Positions 11,830 to 21,710 of a stretch of 64,000 nt of DNA are shown here, piece by piece. The notes under the pieces were generated by a model. It had not been told where the DNA came from. It searched no databases and worked only from the letters and a program-made list of their open reading frames with translations. The DNA is from Coriaria nepalensis (lineage: Eukaryota > Streptophyta > Magnoliopsida > Cucurbitales > Coriariaceae): positions 5,203,001 through 5,267,000 of the forward strand of contig CP114487.1 of assembly GCA_027186245.1 (NCBI GenBank), in the 5' to 3' direction. A program made the position numbers and the translations under genes. Position 1 is the stretch's first letter; each line of letters opens with the position of its first letter.

Positions 11830-12660
11830 TAAACCTCTTGAGCTTGCCGTTATAGGAAAATTTTGTCATGGCAAACCAAAAATATCAGAGATTAGAGAAG
11901 AGTTAGTAAAAGCAGCTTTTAAATAAAATATTCAAAATCGGGGTGATAGATCACAAACATCTTCTAATTTGGTGCTCATACCTTGAAGATTTCTTGAGAT
12001 TATGGACCATATAGTATATGGTTTATTCTAGGATTTCCCTATGTGATTACTAAAATGGTCTCCTAAATTCTTTTTTGATGAAGAACCTGTTCCAGTTTGG
12101 GTGCGACTTCCCCTCCTGCCTCTCTCAGCTTTTTGCTAAAGGGGATTTATTTTCTTTGGCTAAGGCAAGCCTCTTCAAATTGATGCAACCACTGCAACTT
12201 TTACTCGCCCAAGTGTAGCTCGTGTTTTGGTTGAATTAGATGTGGTTGCAAATCTATCAAATGAAATATGGATAGAGCATGATGATGTTGGTTATTGGCA
12301 ACCCGTGGAGTACGAGAAAGTACCATATTATTGTGATGAAAGCTTCAAGCTTGGTCACCATTCTTCTCAATGCAAAATTACAATAATCAACTTAGAAAAT
12401 TTTGATGATGCTCCTCCTAGTAAAATGCAGATTCCAAAACCAAGCAAGGAAACAAATTGGAGTCCTAGTTTCTCAAATTCTCATAATTTTGGTAAGGTGA
12501 TAGATCATCTATCTGCTCCAGCCAAAGATCTAATACGATAAGGGTCTAGGAAGAATGTAGATTCATCCTCCGCTCCCATCATGCAGAATGCTCAAGTCTT
12601 TTCCATTGATATCACTCGTAATAAAAATCTTATTAATTCCCCCCAAACATAGAATTACCT
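11830..12660 (+). mobile_element. L1-type LINE ORF1 relic (DUF4283 and zinc knuckle)
   Basis: Plus-strand frames match the ORF1 of plant L1-like LINEs. AVIGKFCHGKPKISEIREELVKAAF starts the DUF4283-type region near 11850. PVPVWVRLPLLPL lies at about 12090, and KPLQIDATTATFTRPSVARVLVELDVV at about 12165-12245. A worn knuckle YYCDESFKLGHHSSQCK lies near 12325-12375, where Ser replaces the second Cys. The longest open stretch ends at 12541. Stops and frameshifts upstream show it is dead. No ORF2 follows, so this is a truncated or deleted copy. Confidence 0.75.
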
Positions 12661-13154
12661 AATTCTTCATCAATAACAAAGCCTTCCACATCCCAGCCTA
12701 TCACTTCTACCTACTTAGTAGGACAAATTCCAACTCATAACACCTTAGACACCATCCCTCTCCAAAAGCTAATCCAACCATCTACTTCTCAAGATTTCGC
12801 TCTCTCTTATTAAGAGTAAAAAAGATGACTCTTTTAAAGAAGTCATCTACAGAAAGAAAATAAAGATTTTTTCATAAATTTTAATTCTCAATTATGCATA
12901 ATCGTAATAATAAAAATAGAAGGACATTTTTAATAATTTTTTTAAATTTTAAGGGGCTTTAATTTAGTTACGAGGAAATAATAAATAAAAAAATATGTGT
13001 CGCATGACACACATGTGTCATTAGACACGTAATGTGTCTTTAGAGACATGCATCATTAGCAAGTGTCATTAGACATGCATCATTAGCAAGTGTCAAGCAC
13101 ATCCCTCCTTATAAATAGTCATTCGGCTGGTAAAGCCATCAAATTTGAAGTGAG
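12661..13154. other. Non-coding spacer with short repeated motif
   Basis: No gene is seen. At 12990-13100 a motif of the type gtgtcattagacacg or agacatgcatcattagcaag occurs several times in tandem, forming a small degenerate repeat. Confidence 0.5.
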
Positions 13155-13206
13155 AAAACTGTGAAGGAGAGAAGAAGAAAGGAGAGGAAGAGAAGAAGAA
13201 AGGAGA
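13155..13206. repeat. Purine-rich (GA) tract, left half
   Basis: This stretch is almost entirely A and G. It continues at 13671-13780 on the other side of the hAT element, so the element landed inside one long purine tract. Confidence 0.8.
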
Positions 13207-13670
13207 GAAGGGAGTAGAGATGGCAATTTGGGTCGGGCCGGCCCGAATCCATTCAGCCCTGCCCGTTAAAGCTCGATCCGCACCCGTACGTGCACCCGCA
13301 ATATGTGTGTACGGGGTACACGGGCGCAGGCCGGACATGAATTATATCCCCGTTTTTAAAACGGGCCAAATTCAGCCCGCGGGTATACGGCTACCCGTAG
13401 TGAACAGTACCCGCAATGAACAGTACCCACAATGAACAGTATTATCATGCTACCTAAAGCTGCTTTTATCCATAAATAAAAAAAAGCCTATTTTTAATCC
13501 CGTTTTTAACCGGGCTCGGGCTGGGTCTAGACTTTTGAGGCCCGCCCCGGCCTGAGCCCGCCTCAAATCAAAAAGGGGCCGAGCCCGGCCCGACCTAAAC
13601 GGGCTCGGGTCTAATACGGGCCGTGCCAGGTAGGGTCGGGCCGGCCCAGATTGCCATCTCTGGAAGGGAG
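13207..13670. mobile_element. Non-autonomous hAT element (448 bp) with 8-bp target duplication
   Basis: The element spans 13215-13662. It starts tagagatggcaat and ends attgccatctctg, so the terminal inverted repeats match at all but the first base. Inside these, both ends continue with GC-rich ggtcgggccggccc blocks. The flanks carry an exact 8-bp direct repeat, GAAGGGAG (13207-13214 and 13663-13670). An 8-bp duplication and a CAGAGATGGCAA-type end are characteristic of hAT elements. It is far richer in GC than its surroundings and contains repeated cccgta and gaacagtaccc motifs. No transposase is encoded; the open frames inside are spurious. It would need a transposase supplied in trans. Confidence 0.92.
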
Positions 13671-14719
13671 AGGAAGAAAGAAAATGAGAAGGAAAGAAAA
13701 ATAAAATAAAATAAAATAGAAAAAGAAAGAAAAAAGAGAGAGGAAAGGAGAAAAAGAAGAAGGAAAAGGAAAGAGGATTATGATCCCCAACTCTATTATT
13801 TTTTTGGAACTCCTTGTGAGTATAGTCTTACCTACAATACAATAATATTATATGTTTGTTGTTATCGTGGTGTTAGAGGGTTGTTAGTATAATTGCTATA
13901 TAGTATACTGAATTGATGAAAGTATGATTTAAATTTTATATATAACATGCTAGAAGTAGAGGTTATATCGCATGAATATACATACTCTCAAAATAAGTAC
14001 CACTAGATTCATGTAATATCATATAAGAATTTATAAATAATAAGTATTGTTTGAAATGAGAAAATATAATATTCTATTATTTGAGAAAGAAAGATGTATT
14101 TTGTACATGTTGTGAAGCATACAATTTATGCATGGCATGACATGAAGAAACGTGAGGTGTTGTCAAGTTATAGTGGATCACTTTATCAGTTATAGGACTT
14201 ATATTTTAAAGGTCATAGCAGACTATAAATTTTAGCAAAGCTAGCGGCAGCATACTCAAGGCCACAAGCAGTAGCATAAGAAACAGTGCCATTTACATTA
14301 TTTCATTTAGGGTAGATCATTAAGTCGTTTATTGATATAACTATTAATTGTTATGTGCGTGTGAGTACAGCTCTTACTGAGCTTTTAGCTCATAGTAGTT
14401 TCTTATACTGTAAGTAAACATAAAGGTAAATCCGTAGCTTTAGGATATGGTGAATGAAACAAGATCAGCCTCGTAGCATGTACATATATGGTACATGTGA
14501 AAAGACAAAAAAACATATATATATACACATAAAATATAGTTTTATGTTTGTTATAAAGCTTTGGGATTTATTCTCTTATATTATAGATTTCAGTATTTTA
14601 ATAAAGTTTAAATTTCTCTGTAATTTTTTTAAAAAACTTTAAAGTTAGATAGGTAGTAGCGCACCTTCTAACTATCTTATAAAAATAATTGAAAAAAAAT
14701 TGATAAACTAGATATAGCT
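13671..14719. other. Purine tract remainder and AT-rich spacer
   Basis: 13671-13780 continues the purine tract. The rest has no supported gene. Short open frames such as 14454-14642 have no recognisable domain. Confidence 0.45.
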
Positions 14720-16400
14720 AAGAGGAGGATGTTACACTATTTAAATCATTTTACATACTAAATATCTATCAAGTATCAATCCAATTATCAATTTCATAAT
14801 CAAAATTATATTTTAATTATTTTAAATTAAAAATATGATTTTATTTCCTTTTCGGAAAGTACCCAAAAAACTTAATCGAATTAGGGATCCAATGCGACGA
14901 CAGCGCTATTACTGGCACCCACTAAGGCACCAGCTCGGCAGCCAGCATGTGTGGCTAGCATGCGCCACTACCCAGCAGTAGGGCTTGTCTGGAAGCTTGC
15001 ACTCCTGATGCTGGCTAGCAACCCTGTGCACGGTGCTGCCTTATGGCAGCACTACCACTACTCCAAGCAGTAGCGACAACCATCCCTAGCGGCGCTTGTC
15101 GCCTTGCCCATTAAGGCGGCAATGCCTATTTTGCTTTTTCCTTTTCTAATATGGATTCTAACTGAAAAATATTCAAGACACTCAAGAACATCCAAGAAAA
15201 AAAATCAATACATCAAATTAAAACAAAAAATACATGTATTTTTTTGTATAACCTAAACTCTAATACCATTGTTGGGATTCATGCATACAAAGTAATGGAA
15301 ATATTAATTTAAAATTTTTGGATCTAATCCAATTAAATATAAATTCATGTCAAGAATGATCATACAATAGTCATATATCACATATATATTGATTTTATAG
15401 AAAGAGAAGTAAATCCCATCAAAATAAAAATTCAATATTAGAAAAGGGTTACCAATCTTGACGAATACAGCGATGCTAGCGAACAACTTCGATTTCCTTT
15501 GCAATCGAATTGAAGGATGAATAGATGCCCACATGTTCGTCATTTAATTATTATCCATATGATATGGTTTGCTAAGTTTATTTTTTACCTAAAAATTCAA
15601 CTCATGAATCAAAAGGCTTGAGAAAAATAGATGGGAAAACACTAGCACTCTCACACTAGGGTTCTGGCCAAGGAAGAGGAGAAGCACTTATGATTTTTGG
15701 GCATCCCTAATTGGGTATTTATAATACTCCATTAGGTTTTAAGTTTCCTACAAGTCAACTTATTACTTTGACATGATTACCTGTTAACATAGTCAAAAGT
15801 TTCTTTAATCTGATTAAGAGAACAATAGGATAAGAAAATCCATATGGCCAGCCACTTCATGAGACATTAGCCCATGTATTTAATCAACACCTTGATCAAT
15901 TTAGCCTAAGAAAATCCAATTAAGAAATTAGCCAACTAATACTTTAATGTTCAATTGTTAAATACAAAACCTTATGATCTTTTTATAATTAAATAAAAAT
16001 TCATATATAATTTATTAATTTTTAATTAAATTAAATTACAGTTAATTGTATTAATAAATCTGCATGATATTAAATTAATAAATCAATAATTATAATTTTT
16101 CCCTTATAGTTAAATTATAAGTCAAATTATGAGTTTACTCTTAAAATCTAAGTGATCTATTTTTCCTTTCATGAATCTAAACTAATAGTATGAACCTAAC
16201 ATAAATAGTAAGAGGATTTCATAATACTTTATAATTTTATTTAATTCATAATTAAATTTATTTAATTTAAAATATATTTTAAATTATAAAAAATTAATTT
16301 AATCATTTCATAATTATATAACATAAACATCTAAATCAATATTAATTTTTAATAAACTGTAAAGACTACATAAGATAATAAATTATTATCTTCTAAAAGA
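14720..16400 (-). mobile_element. Copia-family leader and partial LTR, minus orientation
   Basis: Read on the minus strand, 16400 to 15272 matches the last ~1.1 kb of the LTR at 43895-45868: shared TATA region attataaatacc, the cttggcc motif and a terminal cccaaca. A worn tRNA-iMet primer site (tggtattaga, complement of 15261-15270) follows. After it comes a leader (15260 to 14720) matching 46020-46330, including a GC-rich island and the taatt...gaaaataaaatc-type AT segment. The LTR start was not found, so the piece is truncated, and no coding part remains. The homology was recognised by eye, so the boundaries are approximate. Confidence 0.75.
14885..15125. other. GC-rich island in the copia leader
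   Basis: About 240 bp with much higher GC than the surroundings and repeated ggcagc, gctagc and gcagta-type words. It corresponds in position to a similar but strongly diverged GC-rich patch at 46020-46160 in the related element. Confidence 0.6.
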
Positions 16401-17380
16401 ATTTCTTATAATTATAATATTTTTATTTTTATTTTTTTAATTTATATAATAATAATATTACATAAAAATACTTGGCTCATCAAATTATAATCCGATTAGC
16501 TTAATGACCTGTTACTTGATTCACGCGAGAGTCGTGAATCAACCTAATAAAAATAAGTCACATGTCTGATTTGTTTTTTTTTTTTTTGTCTTTTCTTTCA
16601 TGTATAGTTTGTTTCTATTGAGTTGGTCTCCCCCTGTGGGTCAAAATCCACCTGGAACTTTTCTGTAAAATGCTGTAAGACTTGAGGCTCGAATATTGTC
16701 CTGGAAGCCTTAGGTTCGGTAATATTGATCTTCCAAAAAATTATTATATTGCGCATACCATTTGTAATATAACTTTTTTTGTCCGATTCCTAACCATAAT
16801 AAGGCACGAGCATTGTCTTGGGAGTCGTAGATGATAGATATTGTGACATGGATATACCACAAAACCCAAAAAATATATTTTAAAGAGAGATTCTTTTGCA
16901 CATAAGAAACAATTTCGTTGTAATAATCTTAAGCATGAAGTTGTTAGTCTAACTATGCATCTAGGACAAAAATATTATTCTCCACTGAACGAATAACAGA
17001 AAAACGTTTCCGCCTACCCAAAAGAAAATTATTCTCTTCTCTCTCGGTCATGGAGCTACCGAATTTTCTAAAAGCTATTACAGACCTTTTTTTGAAATTC
17101 ATGGCATGCTTTTGATCAAAAGAAAATTATTGGCATCTCTTCAGCGACAAGCTAGCTGCCTACAGCTTAGCCACTATCTTAGAGGAGAGAATCCTTGCTC
17201 ATACTCTCCTTTTGCTTGGCTAAATAACTAATTTATAATTAGTACGAGTGCGTGAAGAAATAACTGTCTCGTAGCTTCAAGCGACCTAGCTTGACTTCTT
17301 ATTCCTCCACCTTCTACAGTAAAAACTGGCCAAGCTTATCAGTTAGACGATTAAATAAGCAAACCCCGTTGCTATTCTCG
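16401..17380. other. Intergenic DNA upstream of the LURP-one-related gene
   Basis: No gene is seen. A perfect 10-bp inverted repeat with a 7-nt loop (ttgattcacg / cgtgaatcaa) lies at 16516-16542. The remainder is AT-rich. Confidence 0.5.
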
Positions 17381-17385
17381 CATGG

Positions 17386-17515
17386 TATAAATATTATATA
17401 GATACGTGTTGATATCATCAGGCATTTGAACATTATAACCAGAAAGCACTAACAAGGACATCTATTGATAAATTAGACAGAGCTCAGAGAGAGAGAGGAA
17501 GAGAGAGAGAGAGAG
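17386..17515 (+). promoter_or_regulatory. TATA box and GA-rich 5' UTR of the LURP-one-related gene
   Basis: A TATA box (tataaatat) lies at 17386-17394, 122 bp before the ATG. The 25 bp directly before the ATG are a (GA)n-type tract (about 17489-17515), a common feature of plant leaders and sometimes a GAGA-like regulatory site. Confidence 0.55.
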
Positions 17516-17952
17516 ATGGGGATGAAGGCGATGCCCATAGTAAGCAAGTTATACTGCTCATCTTCTCAAGAAGTGCTTGTTGTTAGGAGGAGGCCACATG
17601 TTGTCAATGGAGGGGGTTTTGTCGTAATAGGTAGCCGAGGAGTTGTTTTCAATGTAGCGGGATGTGGAATTCTTGGTAAGAAGGAGGAGCTAATTCTCAA
17701 AGATGGGGATGGAAATACCTTGCTTGTTATCCATCGCAAGGTACGTACATTTCTGTAATCATATCTCTATATATAACATGTATTTTAATACAATACAATT
17801 ACTAAGACTTCATATGGAAACTTATTTTGCACTATTTGAACTCAATATCCAAACTGGATCCGTAGTTTCAATCTACACCTAGAAAATCAGTTTCGTTAGG
17901 CGACTGTTTGATAACTCTACCCAAATGAAACCCAAGTAAGAGAGCTTGTTTG

Positions 17953-17997
<45 letters not shown>

Positions 17998-18478
17998 CAT
18001 GCAGGGAGGGATTTTTGAGGCACTTAGAATTCAAAAGAAATGGAAGGGATACAAATATGACTTTGAAGGGTCGGAGAAGTCTGTTTTCAGCTTAGAAGAA
18101 CCCACAAATTCATGTTTTGCGAGGAACAATAATGCTATAAGAATCTCAACCAAGGCCAGAGGGAGTAACAAAGATTGGGATTTTGAGATTGATGGCTATT
18201 TCCCTGATAGAAATTGTAGCATCATTGACTCTAAAGGCAACCTAGCAGCACAGGTACTTTAATTAACTCCATTTAATTAATTAATTAATTAATTCCTCTC
18301 GATCAGTTAATTATATTTTTTAATATATGCATAGATTGGAGTGAGAAAAGAGGTGGAGAAGGTGATGACAAGTAAAGATCTGTACCATGTGATGGTGAAA
18401 CCTGGCATTGATCAGGCTTTTGTTTTTGGAGTCATCGCCCTTCTCGACCACATTCACGGCGAATCCACAGTCTGCTAA
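17516..18478 (+). CDS. LURP-one-related (LOR, DUF567) protein, three exons
   Basis: The exons are 17516-17740, 18005-18253 and 18335-18478. All introns are GT-AG in phase 0, giving 205 residues, the usual length for the family. The LOR fold is a tubby/scramblase-like 12-stranded barrel around a C-terminal hydrophobic helix. The sequence shows its hallmarks: VVRRRPHVVNGGGFVV near residues 22-37, then VFNVAG, LILKDGDGNTLLVIHRK closing exon 1, DFEIDGYFPDRNCSIIDSKG in exon 2, and FVFGVIALLDHIHGES at the end as the buried helix. Arabidopsis LURP1 is induced by, and needed for basal defence against, a downy mildew; most family members have no proven role. No disabling change is visible. The first intron carries an (AT)n microsatellite. 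Confidence 0.93.
17955..17994. repeat. (AT)n microsatellite in intron 1
   Basis: An uninterrupted alternating AT run of about 40 bp ends 10 bp before the exon 2 acceptor. Its position next to the acceptor could affect splicing if its length varies. Confidence 0.9.
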
Positions 18479-18722
18479 TTCTGAAGGGAAACCAAACAAA
18501 AGAATAAAAAAGGAAAGAGGAAAGATAGAGCATATGCCAGAGATCGATGGGAGCTTTTCACTAATTGGTAAAAGTGTAAGGTATAAGCCATGTAACGCAT
18601 CTTTTTCTTTGTTCAATTGTACTTGATCACTAGGTTGATCTAGTAATTTATAATTATAATAAGAAAAAAAGCATTTTCGTTCATATAATTAATTAATTTT
18701 CGAACAAAAAGAAAAAGAAAAA

Positions 18723-19116
18723 TTATGAACAAGCGCAGGGATTGTCGGGAACTACAACCCCGTGATCTCCGGCTATGAACCAGAAATATTCAAAAGAGCC
18801 ACCAAGCACGACGGCGAGGAGCACTCCGGCGTTGAAGGACACGACGGCTAGCACCAGAAGGTATCCGATTGCGGAGTTCAGAGCGAACAGCAGGGCCATA
18901 GCGAACCTCTATTTGCTGAACCAGCCGGTTCTTTGTAAGACCGGAGTGTTGATCGATGAGGATCTGAATCTGAGTCCGCGATCGTCGATGTATTGGTAGA
19001 AGGCGGAGAAGAGGAAGCAAGCGAATAGTGCGAGAAGGTAATCTAGCAGTGAATCTGTGTTCTAGGGGTCGATCAGAAGGATTACCTTCGTGCCCCAGTA
19101 GAGTCATGTGCATCAT
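18723..19116 (-). pseudogene. COPT5-like copper transporter pseudogene
   Basis: On the minus strand, MMHMT is followed, after a one-base frameshift, by YWGTKVILLID. Then come LLDYLLALFACFLFSAFYQY (first membrane segment), a hydrophilic loop, MALLFALNSAIGYLLVLAVVSFNAG and VVLGGSFEYFWF (second and third segments), and a terminal CACS. This order matches COPT5-type CTR transporters, which move Cu(I) across the vacuolar or prevacuolar membrane. The frame is broken by the frameshift at about 19102, by a TAG where Trp is expected at about 19058, and by a second TAG after WFSK at about 18928. The MxxxM copper motif of membrane segment 2 reads VxxxV. COPT5 genes are normally intronless, so the missing introns do not show retroposition. 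It cannot make a transporter. Confidence 0.85.
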
Positions 19117-19959
19117 CTTCTGAGAGATGGAGATAGAGACGGAGAAGAAAGAAAGATGAGGAAAGAAAGACAACTGACTAGGTGCCAACTACGCAATACG
19201 CATGTACGCATTTACGCATTTATGAATAAGTAACAAAACAACAGTCGAGTATCTAAGATCTTGGAGACAAGTTGAGTATGAATATTACGAACAATATGGG
19301 AAGATAATGTTTGGTTAAATGCATGTACTCATGGAGACCGAAGTTTGTGGTGTGTGGACTGAACACTATTATACTACTACTTCTTACATGGTAAAGGGAG
19401 CAATTATAAATATCATGGATATGTATTTATAGGATATGTATTTTATGCAATATGCAACATTTAAGAGGGATGGGGCCAAATATGACATTTAAATCTTTAA
19501 AAACTTTGTTTGTTTGGTTTTTTTTTTTTTTTTTTAATAAAGTGAAATATATTATTTGATTAGATATGTAATTATAAAATGATATTTTGCAAATAAATTA
19601 AAAAAAGATTGAGCGTTCATATAAATATATATTAAATTCTTTAAATTTTGAGATTGTTAAAAAAACTAATATAAAAATTTTAAATTTGATATTAAACTCC
19701 TCAAAACTATAATATAATTCAGTATCATCTCTTTAGGATCAACACTACATTCAAAACTAATACATAATCTAATACAACTAAAAAAAACCAAATATTCAAT
19801 AATATTATAATAAAAAATATCATAAATATATTATTCTTCATTTTTTTCATAATATTTTAGACGTCAATATACTTTAAATTTGAAAGTACCCAAGACAGCG
19901 TTAAAATTTAAAATTACTTTTAAAACAAAAAAAATTTCAAATAATAAATTAGCTTGAGT
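19117..19959. other. AT-rich intergenic DNA, no gene seen
   Basis: Long A/T tracts occur, including poly-T at about 19520-19536. No coding, RNA or repeat structure was recognised. Confidence 0.45.
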
Positions 19960-21710
19960 AGAGAAAAAAAAAAAAAAAAGACCAAAATAGCGTGACTTTG
20001 TTACATCCAGATTCCAGCGTAGTAGATCAAAATATGTCAGTGACTGACACCTGTTATGTTTTAAAAAAGTGTCAGAAGTCAAATTTGCATTGACCTGAAA
20101 GTTCAATTGATATATTAAATATTATATATATCTTTGAATTTTTAAGTCCGCCATCATTTTATTATTTCACCTAAAAGCTAAAAACTTCTCCCTAAAATTT
20201 TATCATGAAAAAACTCTAAACCTCCCTCTTCATCACCGACTTTCTTCTTGTAAAAAAAATGGCGTCTACAATTTAGAAGAGAAAGGAGAAAAAAAGGGAA
20301 GACTTTTATTTTTTTTTCTTTCTTCCTTTTTCCTTCAAGACTACAGCTTTTGTTTTTTTGTTTTTTTTGAGAAAAAGGTATCTTTCTTTCTGGGCTTTGC
20401 AATTTCAGATAGTGAAAAACCGTAATTTATTTTCTCATAAAAACATTCTTAAAACTATCTTGAAGTTTTGCTCAAATTTACTCTTATTGGATTTTTTTCA
20501 AGGTTATATAGAAGCTCAAGAAGGGAAAATTTTATGACTTTTTTTTTTTTCGTTTTCAACTGAAGATTAATATTTTCTTGCTCTTTTAAATATAAGGAAC
20601 CCAAACTGATTTTAGCCATTTTTTCACCTTAACTGTTTTAGGTAAGAGGAATTTCCACCTTAACAACTATCAGCTCTGTCACTGCACCCTTAGGTTGACG
20701 AAGAGGAGTAGGGGTGTGCATTGGTGGGTGATTTGGATTTGGATAATTTTTGTGATTAATTTAAATATGATAAGTTTTAAAAATATTCAGCTAATTCAAA
20801 TATCTTAGAAATGGGCTAAATCTTCAGTCGAGTTAAATATAAATAAATGATTGGTATTTTCATACATAAAAAATAAAATAAAAATAAGTTTAATATTTCA
20901 CTCATTTTCATATAAGAATATCATGAAAAAAGATAATTAAAAAAAGTCTTAGAGTTGATAAATTATTGAAAGATATTAAGTATTATCTTAATATTTTCTT
21001 TTCTGTTTCTGTCGTAAGTATAATTGATTTAGAACAAGCACACTTAAATAAGTATTAGATTGAATTTAATTAAATTTCAAATAATGAAAGTGTATTTAAA
21101 ATTTTATTTAATTGAATTTTTTCATAAAATTTTTATTATTTAATATAATATATTCATATATATTTTATATCGAATTCTAATAAATAGTATTATCTTTTTA
21201 AGAATATAATAATTGTATTTAAAAATAAAGCCTTACAATTATAGAAATAAGTCTAAAAGTAAATATTATTTTTAAATAATCAAGTAATTTTGTAAAAACA
21301 TATAAATAAATATATATATATAGAATAAAATATTTATATATATATTATTAATTTTGGCTAGTTTTTTCAAATCTATTTTCGATTAAAATTTTCAAATAGG
21401 TTTAAACTATAGCCAATCTAGTATATATTATCGGTAGAATTTTAGATGATTGATTCAATTTTTTATCAGGTGAATCCGTTGATCAGCTTTTTTCAAATCC
21501 CAAAGGAAGAAGAATGACATTTAGTGAAAATAATAAAATGATGGGATGACATGCGAAGTTGTATAATATTAAATACATCAATTAAACTCTCGGTTTCAAC
21601 GCAAATTTGACTTCTGATACATTTTTAAGATGTAACAGGTGTCAATCACTGACTTAGATTGCTCCACCATGCTGAAATGTAATATAAACCCATATAAGTT
21701 TTTTTCGACG
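19960..21710. mobile_element. Terminal-inverted-repeat element, probably Mutator-like, non-autonomous
   Basis: Two inverted arms of about 200 bp face each other. The best core is 20034-20128 against the complement of 21562-21656, sharing blocks such as gacacctgtta, cagaagtcaaatttgc and ttgat.tatt.aatattata. Weaker matching runs outward to about 19975 and 21705 and inward to about 20175 and 21518 (shared atcattttattatt). Roughly 1.3 kb of AT-rich DNA with no transposase lies between. Long, diverged arms favour a Mutator-like origin, but I could not fix the exact ends or find the expected 9-bp duplication. Confidence 0.7.

Noticed and set aside
13093..13435. Open frames on both strands in the GC-rich block
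   Set aside because: They lie inside or across the end of the hAT element and consist of translated repeats; no transposase motif is present.
18775..19188. Open frames on both strands (74 and 132 codons) at the COPT5-like locus
   Set aside because: The minus-strand frame starts at the true ATG but follows the wrong phase after the frameshift, and the plus-strand one is antisense. The recognisable protein lies in another minus-strand frame.
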